Positions 1 through 7,584 of a stretch of DNA of 64,000 nucleotides are shown here, piece by piece. A program made the position numbers and the translations under genes. Location of the stretch: the NCBI RefSeq assembly GCF_000934545.1, contig NZ_CP010554.1:682001-746000 (forward strand), written 5' to 3'. The notes beneath the pieces were generated by a model. The model made no database searches. It saw nothing but the letters and a program-made list of their open reading frames with translations, and was not told where the DNA came from. Origin of the DNA: Rugosibacter aromaticivorans (GTDB lineage Bacteria; Pseudomonadota; Gammaproteobacteria; Burkholderiales; Rhodocyclaceae). Each line of letters begins with the position of its first letter. Position 1 is the stretch's first letter.

Positions 1-1065
1 CATGGCGTAAAAGGCCGCGTACACTTTAATGTTGGTGGTGCGCAGGCGGTGGAAGATTCGCTCAAGGTAGTGCGCAACCATACGGGGAAAACCCATCAGT
101 TTGCCTTCATGGGTGGTTATCATGGCCGCACACTGGGCGCTTCTGCGATTACCTCCAGCTATCGCTACCGTCGTCGTTTCGGCAATTTTGCCGACCGTGC
201 GCATTTCGTGCCATATCCCTACTGTTTCCGCTGCCCATATGACATGAAGGTGGAAACCTGCGATACCTATTGCCATAAAGAATTCGAGAAGCTGTTTGAC
301 ACGGAATATCAATCAGTCTGGGACGAGAAAGCCCAGCAATGCGAGTTTGGTGCGTTTTATATCGAGCCGATGCAAGGCACCGGCGGCTACATCATCCCGC
401 CCGATGGTTACATGGCCAAGTTGCAGGCAAGTCTCAAGAAGCGCAATGTGTTGCTGGTTGCCGATGAAATCCAGATGGGTGTTTACCGCACGGGCAAGCT
501 ATGGTCGTGGGAAAACTTCGGCATTGTTCCCGATATCTTCGTATTCGGTAAAGCCATCACCAACGGCCTTAATCCACTGTCAGGTATCTGGGCGCGTGAA
601 GAGCTCATTTCCCCGGAGAAATTCCCGCCAGGTTCTACGCACTCAACCTTCGCATCCAACCCACTGGGTACTTCCGTCGCACTGGAAGTCATGAAGATGA
701 CGCAGGCAGAAGACTTTGAACCACATGTTCGCGCGCGTGGCGCCTACTTCCTCAAGAAAATTCAGGAGTTAAAAACACGCTGGAAGGTGGTTGGTGATGT
801 GAGTGGTCTGGGTCTTGCCCTGCGTATCGAACTATGTGAGAAAGACGGCTTCACCGCGAGCCGTGCATTGGCTGATCGCATGTTCAACGAAGGCCTGAAG
901 GGCGACCTGTTAGTCAAGGACAAGAAGTATGGTTTGGTGCTGGATATCGGCGGCTACGAGAAGAACGTTATCACCCTGGCCCCTTCGCTGTTGATCACTG
1001 AAGAAGAAATCGACCTTGGCATTCACCTCTTTGAAATGCTGTTACGGCGCTGCGGTGCTGAATAA
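1..1065 (+). CDS. Class III PLP-dependent aminotransferase (5' end outside window)
   Basis: The reading frame is open from the first base, so the N-terminus lies upstream of the window. About 354 residues are visible. The large domain of class III (ornithine/GABA/acetylornithine) aminotransferases is recognisable: GGYHGRTLGA, then DEIQMGVYRTG with the Asp that contacts the PLP ring nitrogen, then FGKAITNGLNPLSG with the Schiff-base Lys, then the THSTFASNPL segment. It would move an amino group between an omega-amine or amino acid and a 2-oxo acid in the cytoplasm; the substrate cannot be read from sequence. A hydrolase gene follows after 9 bases, so it is probably in an operon with the next three genes. 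Confidence 0.88.
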   Translation, partial: HGVKGRVHFNVGGAQAVEDSLKVVRNHTGKTHQFAFMGGYHGRTLGASAITSSYRYRRRFGNFADRAHFVPYPYCFRCPYDMKVETCDTYCHKEFEKLFDTEYQSVWDEKAQQCEFGAFYIEPMQGTGGYIIPPDGYMAKLQASLKKRNVLLVADEIQMGVYRTGKLWSWENFGIVPDIFVFGKAITNGLNPLSGIWAREELISPEKFPPGSTHSTFASNPLGTSVALEVMKMTQAEDFEPHVRARGAYFLKKIQELKTRWKVVGDVSGLGLALRIELCEKDGFTASRALADRMFNEGLKGDLLVKDKKYGLVLDIGGYEKNVITLAPSLLITEEEIDLGIHLFEMLLRRCGAE

Positions 1066-1074
1066 GGGCGCAGA

Positions 1075-1926
1075 ATGAGTCTTACCATCGAAAATTGCCT
1101 GGGTAATACTGGCTACTATTACGACCAGGCGGGTGACGATGCGGTTCTGCTGATTCACGGCTTGACTGGCACGCCGGCGGAAATGAAGCCGATTGCCACA
1201 CGACTTGCAAAACAAGGATTCAGCGTCATGTGTCCGGCTTTGGCAGGGCATTGCGGCAGTGTGGCGAATCTCAAAAAATCCCACTGGCAGGATTGGTATG
1301 GTGGCATCAGGGAGTCTTTTGATGCGCTCCGGGAAAAGCATGCGCGCGTGTATGTTTCCGGGTTGTCGATGGGCGCGCTGATGGCGTTGCTGCTAGCCAA
1401 AGAGAAAGGTGAGCGGGTGAGCGGGCTCTGCCTGCTGTCCACTACTTTTTTCTATGATGGCTGGAACATCCCGCATCTCAAGCGCAAGCTGTTGTTGCCC
1501 ATTGTTTTGCATAGCCCGCTCAAATACTTCATGTACTGGAATGAGACACCACCGTATGGCATCAAGTGTGAGCGGACTCGTGCCATGGTGCATGCGGTGC
1601 TGCAAAAGCGTGATTCGAAGGCAGCAGAAAAAGTCGGCATTTTTCGCACCCCGGCTGTGACGATATTCGAAAGTAACCGGCTGATCAACGCCACCAAGAA
1701 AGCCTTGCATCACGTTCAATCGCCCACGCTGATCGTTCATTCCACTGAAGACGATACCGCCAGCCTGAATAATGCGCACTATGTGGCAAAGCGGATTGCC
1801 TCAAAAAAAATAGAGAAATTTTTTGTGGATGATACGTATCACGTGCTGACCTTGGACAAACGCCGGGCTGACGTTGCCAACCGCATGGCTGGGTTTTTCA
1901 AACAATGCACCGCCAATCCAGCTTAG
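1075..1926 (+). CDS. Alpha/beta hydrolase (carboxylesterase/S33-like)
   Basis: A 283-residue soluble alpha/beta hydrolase. HGLTG near residues 28-32 forms the oxyanion region, and GLSMG holds the nucleophile at about Ser98. Asp226/227 in HSTEDD and His256 in DTYH complete the triad. The short N-terminus and HGLTGTPAEM segment resemble Est30-type carboxylesterases and acyl hydrolases. It starts 9 bases after the aminotransferase, and the next gene starts 6 bases after its stop, so it is part of one transcription unit. In this setting it could act as a thioesterase or ester/amide hydrolase for a lipid-like intermediate; that role is inference. Confidence 0.85.
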   Translation: MSLTIENCLGNTGYYYDQAGDDAVLLIHGLTGTPAEMKPIATRLAKQGFSVMCPALAGHCGSVANLKKSHWQDWYGGIRESFDALREKHARVYVSGLSMGALMALLLAKEKGERVSGLCLLSTTFFYDGWNIPHLKRKLLLPIVLHSPLKYFMYWNETPPYGIKCERTRAMVHAVLQKRDSKAAEKVGIFRTPAVTIFESNRLINATKKALHHVQSPTLIVHSTEDDTASLNNAHYVAKRIASKKIEKFFVDDTYHVLTLDKRRADVANRMAGFFKQCTANPA

Positions 1927-1932
1927 GGCCTG

Positions 1933-2994
1933 ATGCAGGAAAATCCACACAACCTGATTGAACCCGCCGCGTTAATTCGGCATTTTTTCCAACATCCGCC
2001 CGAGGGGTTTCCGGTTTTCAATATCAGCGGGGTGCCCGCATTTGAAACCAATTTCAATCTGCTCACCACGATGGCACCGAGTGATCGCCGGAAGTTTGAA
2101 AACTTTCCGTTCTATCGCTGGTGGCGCAAGTTCTTACAGCCGAGAACCTGTTTTATCGGTGCCACAGTCTCAGAATATGGACTGCTGCCTAAATCACAAG
2201 CCCCTGATGATTTCCTGGTCAGCCTGTTACGGGCCGCTGCCGATTATCCTTTCCTTATTGTCAAAGACCTGCCCAGCGAACCCCGGCTGGTTGGTGAAGC
2301 GGCTCACACCTATGTGCAGGCTTTCACTGCCACGGCACAACAATCCGGGTTTTTCATCATCGAGGGGCAAGCACTGGCTTATGTACCCATTGACTTCACC
2401 TCGATCGATGAGTTTTTGGCACGCATGCCCAAGTCCCGGCGCAAGGATATTAAACGCAAGACCCGATCTAATCCAGCATTGGCAATCGATAAAATTCCCA
2501 CAGGCGATGCGAGATTCAACGACGAGATTTTACTGGCAGAGTATTACGCGCTGTATCGTCAGGTTTATGATCAGAGTGAAACCCACTTTGACCTGCTCTC
2601 ACCCAATTTCTTCCGCGCGGTGCTACAGGATTCATCCTGCGGCGGCATCGTGTTCACTTATCGGGTGGAGGGAAAGTTAATCGGCTACAACCTGTGCTTT
2701 GTGCACGACGGCATGCTGCTGGATAAATACGTCGGGTTTTCCTATCCGGCCTCACGCGAGCACAATCTGTATTTTGTCAGTTGGATAACTAATCTGCGCT
2801 ATGCGCTGGAGCAAGGTTTGCGTTATTACGTTGCAGGCTGGACAGACCCTGAAATCAAACGGCATTTAGGCGCCAGCTTCACCTTCACTTGCCACGCGGT
2901 GTACATTCGCAACGCGTTGCTGCGACAGGCGATGCGTCCATTCAAGCGCCTTTTCGAATCAGACCGCCGTTGGCATGAAACCACTCGTTCTTGA
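1933..2994 (+). CDS. FemAB-like GNAT-fold acyltransferase (PF04339-type)
   Basis: A 353-residue protein resembling the FemAB-like family often named peptidoglycan biosynthesis/recognition protein, in which a GNAT fold transfers an acyl or aminoacyl group. A basic segment MPKSRRKDIKRK near residue 165 precedes the core. GGIVFTYRVEGKLIGYNLCF and the later LRYYVAGWTDPEIKRHLGA strand-helix units are typical of the second GNAT half. No signal peptide or membrane span is seen. It overlaps the following arginase-like gene by 20 bases, which suggests translational coupling. The family name does not establish a cell-wall substrate; amide formation with an amine made by the neighbouring aminotransferases is plausible. 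Confidence 0.75.
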   Translation: MQENPHNLIEPAALIRHFFQHPPEGFPVFNISGVPAFETNFNLLTTMAPSDRRKFENFPFYRWWRKFLQPRTCFIGATVSEYGLLPKSQAPDDFLVSLLRAAADYPFLIVKDLPSEPRLVGEAAHTYVQAFTATAQQSGFFIIEGQALAYVPIDFTSIDEFLARMPKSRRKDIKRKTRSNPALAIDKIPTGDARFNDEILLAEYYALYRQVYDQSETHFDLLSPNFFRAVLQDSSCGGIVFTYRVEGKLIGYNLCFVHDGMLLDKYVGFSYPASREHNLYFVSWITNLRYALEQGLRYYVAGWTDPEIKRHLGASFTFTCHAVYIRNALLRQAMRPFKRLFESDRRWHETTRS

Positions 2995-3832
2995 TTTTGA
3001 CCGATCGGTCAAGCCATTGACCGGCGAGCAGCGCATCGACTTGCACGACAGGCAGGAAGCAATTCGCTTCGGCTGCAGGATGAACGTGCTGGACAGATTA
3101 AAAGATACTCTCGGCGACGCGCTGGCTCATCAGCCCCATGTGGCTTTTATTGGCAGTGGCGACTTCCATCATCTCAGCTACTTGCTGATTGGGCGCTATG
3201 CTCGCCTTAACCGATCAATACAGGTGGTCGTGTTTGATAATCACCCGGACAACATGCGCTACCCGTTTGGCATTCATTGCGGCTCCTGGGTGTGGCACGT
3301 CAGTCGGCTCCCCTTTGTATCCCAGGTGCATGTGCTTGGAATCACCTCAAAAGATGTAGAAGCAGCGCATGGCTGGGAAAATCATTTGCGTAATTTGCAT
3401 TCCGGCAAAGTCCGCTACTGGTGTGTGGGGCGGGATTTGGGCTGGATGTGGCTGCTAGGCATCAAGCAGAGTCAATCCTTTGCTGCGATAGCCCCCATGC
3501 TCGATGCCTTTTCCGACTATCTTGCATCATCCACTGACCCGATTTATCTCACCATCGACAAGGATGTGCTGTCCGTCGCAGATGCCCATACCAACTGGGA
3601 TCAAGGCGTGATGCGTCTCTCCGATCTGGAAGCGGCCATCGGCCTGCTCAAGCGCCGCCTCATTGGTTGTGATGTTACCGGGGACATCTCTGTTTATTCT
3701 TATCAAAGTCGTTTCAAACGCTTTCTTAGCGGCATCGATGGTCAACCAGAGATTGCCGAAGCTGACCTTGAGCGCTGGCAGGTTGAGCAACAGGCGATCA
3801 ACCTTAAGCTGTTGCAATGCCTATCCGGCTAA
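2975..3832 (+). CDS. Arginase/ureohydrolase-fold protein
   Basis: 285 residues with the metal-ligand motifs of the ureohydrolase (arginase, agmatinase, formiminoglutamase) family in order: GSGDFHH near 61, DNHPDN near 88 (in place of DAHxD) and TIDKDV near 194. Family members hydrolyse guanidino or formimino groups, or act as amide hydrolases on a binuclear Mn centre. The motifs diverge from classical arginases, so the substrate is uncertain. The start lies inside the FemAB-like gene (20-base overlap). The stop is only 10 bases from the stop of the convergent aminotransferase gene. It is the last plus-strand gene of the cluster. Confidence 0.8.
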   Translation: MKPLVLDFDRSVKPLTGEQRIDLHDRQEAIRFGCRMNVLDRLKDTLGDALAHQPHVAFIGSGDFHHLSYLLIGRYARLNRSIQVVVFDNHPDNMRYPFGIHCGSWVWHVSRLPFVSQVHVLGITSKDVEAAHGWENHLRNLHSGKVRYWCVGRDLGWMWLLGIKQSQSFAAIAPMLDAFSDYLASSTDPIYLTIDKDVLSVADAHTNWDQGVMRLSDLEAAIGLLKRRLIGCDVTGDISVYSYQSRFKRFLSGIDGQPEIAEADLERWQVEQQAINLKLLQCLSG

Positions 3833-3842
3833 TCAATGCGGG

Positions 3843-5033
3843 CTAGATAGCCGCGGCAATTTCCTGGCAAATCTGCTCGAATTTAGTTTCATCCAGCCAC
3901 AAACTGTTGCTGATCGTGAGCATGCGTGCCGCAAAATCACGCGCATGGGGGATGTCTGCTTTATCTACCCGATCAACCAAATAGGAATAATCGGCAAGCG
4001 CATGGATGTAAAGGCGGCTGACGCCTAAGCCGGCACCCCACAGTTTCCTCAATGCCGCATCGCGCGCGGCCTGAGTGGGCATCAAGACCATGAAGAATGG
4101 CCATGTGCCTTTGCCCCCTGGTTCATCCTGCATGATCTTGATACCTGGAATGGCTGCAAGCTTTTCCAATCGCTGCATGGCCTGCAGATGCAGCGCATCG
4201 AGAAATTCCGGCAAACGTTTTAGCGCGTTGGCACCGACGGCTTTACGCCAGCGACCTACACGGTGCAGTGGGATGTCGTCGGAAAAATCATCGCCAACGG
4301 CTTTGATCAATTGCCCTTGTTGCAAGGCGCGGCGTAAGGGCAAGCCATAGGCAAACGGCAGCCCCCATGGTTGATACAGTGCCGCATAACCCAGCAGTTC
4401 CAGGCTGTGGCGCAGCTCCCACAGCCATTTGAATGAAGCGATTTCGGCCGCAGTGGCTTGAAACTGCTGGCGCAGGAAAGCATCTTGCGTTATCAGGACA
4501 CCACCCTCATGGAGGGTCAGCCCTTTGCCGACAGCCAGGCTGTAGAACCCCGCATCGCCGGCCATGCCGACCGGCTGCCCCTGCCAGGTTGCGCCGAGGG
4601 ACTGCGCCGCATCTTCGATGACATAAGCCCCGCTAGTGCGTGCGATGTCCAGTACCGGCGACAAATTGGCTACGCGCCCGCCGAGATGGGTGGCAATGAT
4701 CGCCAGCGTATTCGCATCGTACAAGGCCGCAAGTCGATCATGATCGAGATCAAAGTGGTCGGGCTGCAAGTCGCACAGCACCGGCTGCAGCCCGCAATGC
4801 AATATGGCTAGTGCCACCAATGGGCAGGTGTAAGCGGGCAGGATGACCTTGCGGCGAGGGCTTTGCCGCTTGAGCGTGGTCAGGGTAATGATTTGTGCGG
4901 CTGTACCCGAACAGGTGATTTGGACAGCGGGCACGTGGATAAAGTGGGCCAGCCCCTGTTCCAGCGATGCACCCGCAGGGAACAGATCGCGCCATGTCAG
5001 CGGCAGCCCGGCAGTGGGCGGGATTTCCCTCAA
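3843..5033 (-). CDS. DegT/DnrJ/EryC1/StrS (ArnB-type) aminotransferase
   Basis: A PLP enzyme of the sugar-aminotransferase family. SGTAA is the phosphate-binding turn, EDAAQS contains the PLP-nitrogen Asp, and FYSLAVGKGLTLHEGG carries the Schiff-base Lys. Family members aminate keto-sugars in the cytoplasm; ArnB makes UDP-Ara4N. I chose a TTG start at 5033, which overlaps the TGA of the upstream SMR gene and has GGAG about 9 bases before it. A GTG at 5087 would add 18 residues but overlap that gene by 58 bases. Together with the two SMR-like genes upstream it forms a minus-strand unit resembling part of an arn-type lipid modification set. Confidence 0.85.
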   Translation of the reverse strand: MREIPPTAGLPLTWRDLFPAGASLEQGLAHFIHVPAVQITCSGTAAQIITLTTLKRQSPRRKVILPAYTCPLVALAILHCGLQPVLCDLQPDHFDLDHDRLAALYDANTLAIIATHLGGRVANLSPVLDIARTSGAYVIEDAAQSLGATWQGQPVGMAGDAGFYSLAVGKGLTLHEGGVLITQDAFLRQQFQATAAEIASFKWLWELRHSLELLGYAALYQPWGLPFAYGLPLRRALQQGQLIKAVGDDFSDDIPLHRVGRWRKAVGANALKRLPEFLDALHLQAMQRLEKLAAIPGIKIMQDEPGGKGTWPFFMVLMPTQAARDAALRKLWGAGLGVSRLYIHALADYSYLVDRVDKADIPHARDFAARMLTISNSLWLDETKFEQICQEIAAAI

Positions 5034-5425
5034 TGCGCTTGCTCCGTCTCGCTCATGCTGAGGAAAATAATTCCCGCCACAATGCACAGGCCACCGAAGA
5101 CTTGCGTGAGTGACAAGTGCTCACCGAAATACATGACCGAAATGGCCAGCACGGTAATCACCTCCAAATGCGAAGCGGCAAAAGCGGGGCCGATCGGGGC
5201 GTGTTTAAGCAGCGTCATCCAGGTGATAAAGGCACCGCAGTAACCGAGCACGGCACCGTAAATCCACGGGCCGAAGACTATTTCGTGCAACCAGAGGGAG
5301 GTCAAGGCGAATTCGCCGGCATGGGCGGAAGCGAGCTTGAAGCAAACTTGCGTGAAGGTATCAAACAGTATCAGCGCACCGAAACCAATCACATAAAAAT
5401 GTTTTTTGCTCATCCTGGCGCTCAT
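5030..5425 (-). CDS. Small EamA/SMR-family membrane protein (second of pair)
   Basis: About 131 residues with four hydrophobic spans: near the start (FYVIGFGALILFDTF), then IVFGPWIYGAVLGYCGAFITWM, then GPAFAASHLEVITVLAISVMYF, and a last one around VFGGLCIVAGIIFLS. GEHLSLTQ before the last span is the usual EamA/SMR signature position. The ATG at 5425 overlaps the stop of the preceding partner (ATGA), so the two are translationally coupled. Paired small SMR proteins next to a DegT-type aminotransferase recall ArnE/ArnF, which flip undecaprenyl-linked aminosugar. Function as an exporter or flippase subunit is inferred from this. Confidence 0.8.
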   Translation of the reverse strand: MSARMSKKHFYVIGFGALILFDTFTQVCFKLASAHAGEFALTSLWLHEIVFGPWIYGAVLGYCGAFITWMTLLKHAPIGPAFAASHLEVITVLAISVMYFGEHLSLTQVFGGLCIVAGIIFLSMSETEQAH

Positions 5426-5859
5426 GACACAAATCCGCCGGCCAGCGCAACGCCGATAGTGACCAGCCACATGCCGATGATGCGCATGCGATCCAGGCGT
5501 TCACCGAACAGCAGCTTGCCCGCCAGCATGACGATGACGATATTGATGGAACCGACCAGCATGCCCATCGATAAGGGCACGAGGGACAGCAGCGCCAGCC
5601 AGACGATGAATTCCAGGCAGAAACAACTGATACCTATCCATAAAGGGGGCGAAGCCAGCATGCTTTTCCAGCGCTGCCACTCGGTCTCATGCTCGGCGAT
5701 TGCGGCTGATTTGAACGCCAGATGTCCGGCGGTATCCAGAATAATGTTGAGCAGCCAGAAGAGGATGGCGAGATTGGACAAAGCGAAAATTAGTGAAGTA
5801 AAAGGTGGGAGCAACTTATCACAAAACCGCGTCGTTTCTGGGGGTAGCGACAGGTGCAT
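5422..5859 (-). CDS. Small EamA/SMR-family membrane protein (first of pair)
   Basis: About 145 residues from the ATG at 5859; the frame continues upstream to 5928, so the start is not certain. Hydrophobic segments include SLIFALSNLAILFWLLNII, PLWIGISCFCLEFIVWLALLSLV, PLSMGMLVGSINIVIVMLAGKLL and MWLVTIGVALAGGFV. The GERLDRMRIIGM loop before the last span matches the EamA half-repeat. It ends in ATGA with the next SMR-like gene. Such half-length proteins usually work as heterodimers in the inner membrane. It is the first gene of the minus-strand part of the 0-6 kb cluster. Confidence 0.75.
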   Translation of the reverse strand: MHLSLPPETTRFCDKLLPPFTSLIFALSNLAILFWLLNIILDTAGHLAFKSAAIAEHETEWQRWKSMLASPPLWIGISCFCLEFIVWLALLSLVPLSMGMLVGSINIVIVMLAGKLLFGERLDRMRIIGMWLVTIGVALAGGFVS

Positions 5860-5983
5860 CAGTATGTTAGTCAAGCGGGTATTCGGTGGCAGCGCACGGC
5901 GGGTTGATCGATTAGCACCGTCCCCCAAGAAGGCTTTCCAGAGGCAGATCTGTGCCTCCTCCGGTCAGCTTCGAAGCTTTTCG

Positions 5984-6006
5984 CCGTGCCACCAGCGCCG
6001 ACTTTT
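5984..6006 (-). repeat. Copy of dispersed 22-bp repeat (intergenic)
   Basis: On the minus strand this reads as the 22-bp motif AAAGTCGGCGCTGGTGACACGG with one change (GTGGCACGG). It lies between the methyltransferase stop (6057) and the first SMR-like gene. See the finding on the dispersed motif. Confidence 0.8.
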
Positions 6007-6056
6007 CGACTTGCATGCTGCGTGCAGCGACAGGCTGCCCATGAGCATGGCGATAG

Positions 6057-6905
6057 TCAGCACTCGATAGTGACAATGTGTGCCTGGATATTGCCGTCCA
6101 CAGAACCCAGCCCAAACCGTTGGGCGATGGCTGACTCTGCGATGTCGGTTGCTTCGCCAAGCGACTTGCCACGCGCTTCGATTTCGCTACGCAGTGGCGT
6201 CCCTTGGCAGTATGCAATGGCAGGAATTTGCGCGGACGTGGCCTGACTGCGTGCCGCGACAATATTGATGCGGGGTGCCGACCTGAATCCACCGATTTTC
6301 AAGTCTTGCGCAATAGTAGCGTGGTCGTAGTAGCCATGCGGTGTGCGGGCCATGAAGCGCGGAGGGTCCTTGGGGAAGAGCGTTTCGAGTGCAGTCGACA
6401 CCGTGTGAGCGAATTCGTTCTCCTCGATGCGATCCCACACGTTGAACATGAAAACGCCGCCTGGCCTGAGAACCCGACGTGCCTCCGAAAACGCCTTCGA
6501 CTTGTCAGGAAAGAACATGACTCCGAACTGGCAGACCACGGCGTCAAACGTTGCGTCCTCAAAGGGCAGTTGCATAGCGTCCGCCTGACGCCACTCCACA
6601 AGGCGCTGGGTTCCAATCTTGGAAGCCATATCCAGCATTGGTTGATTCAGATCTGTCGCAACAATGGAGACGCTTTCGGGTAGCACGGATGCCAGCGCGC
6701 GAGTCACAACACCTGTGCCGGCGGCAATCTCGAGCACGCGAGCAAGGGGTCGTGAAGTCATCCGATTCACCAGGTCGGCGGCATAGGACTCAAATATCAT
6801 CGGCACGAGATACTCTTCATAGAGCTGCGGAATGGGGCCGGCGAAGATTTTATCGGTACTAGGGTTCAAGGGTTTCTCCTTTGCGCCAAGGGTAATGCGG
6901 TTCAA
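6057..6905 (-). CDS. Class I SAM-dependent methyltransferase (UbiE-like fold)
   Basis: 282 residues. VLEIAAGTGVVTRAL near residue 57 is the glycine-rich SAM-binding motif I. ATDLNQPMLDMA is motif II with the acidic residue contacting the ribose. ADAMQLPFEDATFDAVVCQFGVMFF and RVLRPGGVFMFNVWD follow as motifs III-IV of the methyltransferase 11 type. The start at 6905 lets the whole N-terminus fit (IFAGPIPQLYEEYLVP). The acceptor substrate cannot be predicted. No partner gene lies close on the same strand; the gene sits between the amine/lipid cluster and the decayed border of the restriction-modification island. Confidence 0.85.
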   Translation of the reverse strand: MNRITLGAKEKPLNPSTDKIFAGPIPQLYEEYLVPMIFESYAADLVNRMTSRPLARVLEIAAGTGVVTRALASVLPESVSIVATDLNQPMLDMASKIGTQRLVEWRQADAMQLPFEDATFDAVVCQFGVMFFPDKSKAFSEARRVLRPGGVFMFNVWDRIEENEFAHTVSTALETLFPKDPPRFMARTPHGYYDHATIAQDLKIGGFRSAPRINIVAARSQATSAQIPAIAYCQGTPLRSEIEARGKSLGEATDIAESAIAQRFGLGSVDGNIQAHIVTIEC

Positions 6906-6927
6906 TAGTCAAGATGAATCTCTTTGA

Positions 6928-7045
6928 CTACACCGCACCACGAGCGGTAATAGGCAGACAGCGCTCGTCAGCGAGAAACTTACCGCGATAGGCATTCCAG
7001 CGCAAGCCGGATGTGGCTGTACCCATCAGGGCATGGACATAGGCA
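6928..7045 (-). pseudogene. Possible 3' remnant of an unidentified gene
   Basis: A short minus-strand stretch of about 39 codons reads PAYVHALMGTATSG then LRWNAYRGKFLADERCLP and ends at TAG (6928). A stop lies immediately upstream in frame and there is no start codon context. The codon pattern looks coding, so it may be the C-terminal scrap of a lost gene at the border of the island. I do not recognise the family. Confidence 0.3.
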
Positions 7046-7064
7046 GGCTAGAAAGCGGTGAATT

Positions 7065-7268
7065 TTTTCAATGCACCCGCCAAATCCATCACCGCAGCGG
7101 CGTAGAAGCTGCTGCGGTTGTAGCGGGTGATGACATAGAGTTTTGGTAACCCAGGCAGTATTCGGTGGGCGCGTCGGGGGGTGATAAGGTCGATCAATGC
7201 GGCGGGTTGGCTGCTGAGCTGATCATCGGGTTGATTACTAAGCGCTGTGTCATCAGCGCCAACTTTTC
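7065..7268 (-). pseudogene. Decayed duplicate of mltB 3' end
   Basis: This segment aligns base for base with the 3' end of the intact mltB-like gene at about 15745-15940, in the same orientation. Shared blocks include CCAAATCCATCACCGCAGCG, CTGCTGCGGTTGTAGCGGGTG and TATTCGGTGGGCGCGTCGG. One base is missing near 7137 and several substitutions follow, so it is not translatable as mltB. The duplicated part includes a copy of the dispersed 22-bp motif at 7245-7266. The two copies bracket the restriction-modification island. Confidence 0.85.
7245..7266 (-). repeat. Copy of dispersed 22-bp repeat (in mltB fragment)
   Basis: 19 of 22 bases match the consensus on the minus strand. It was probably copied together with the mltB 3' fragment (parent copy at 15914-15935). 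Confidence 0.7.
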
Positions 7269-7477
7269 AGCGCTTGAAATGTTTACCGTTCATTTATGCC
7301 GCACGCTCAAGAATCAAGCCTGAACGACTCGGAGCATGGTTATACCAAGAAGGGTATGTCAAGGGTGCCAGCTTTCGGGTGTGGCAACGTCCCGGTTCAG
7401 CAGCGGCATGTAGCGCCGTTCGCTGCAATCGGTTGCTATGACGCACCGTATTCTGATTGCAACATCTTGTGCCGTGC

Positions 7478-7583
7478 GTGGTGTTGGTCTCGAAGGCGTC
7501 CCACAGGAAGGCGATGTATTCCTGCTCCTTCGGTGTCTTGAAGGACAGCGGCGGTAGTTGGTGAGTTCGGTGGTTTCTTCCAT
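7478..7583 (-). pseudogene. 5' fragment of a broken gene following the ATPase
   Basis: An ATG at 7583 lies one base after the ATPase stop. The first codons read MEETTELTNYRR; a one-base shift then gives LSFKTPKEQEYIAFLWDAFE and about six further residues, after which the frame becomes nonsense-like. The N-terminus resembles an uncharacterised protein that I believe accompanies some Type I restriction operons, but I cannot name it. It is a frameshifted, truncated remnant of the last gene of the hsd operon. The sequence from 7270 to 7478 holds nothing else I recognise. Confidence 0.5.
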
Positions 7584-7584
7584 C

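Noticed and set aside
5117..6070. Plus-strand frame of 317 codons opposite the SMR pair
   Set aside because: The minus-strand frames have clear membrane spans and coupled start/stop codons; this one has none.
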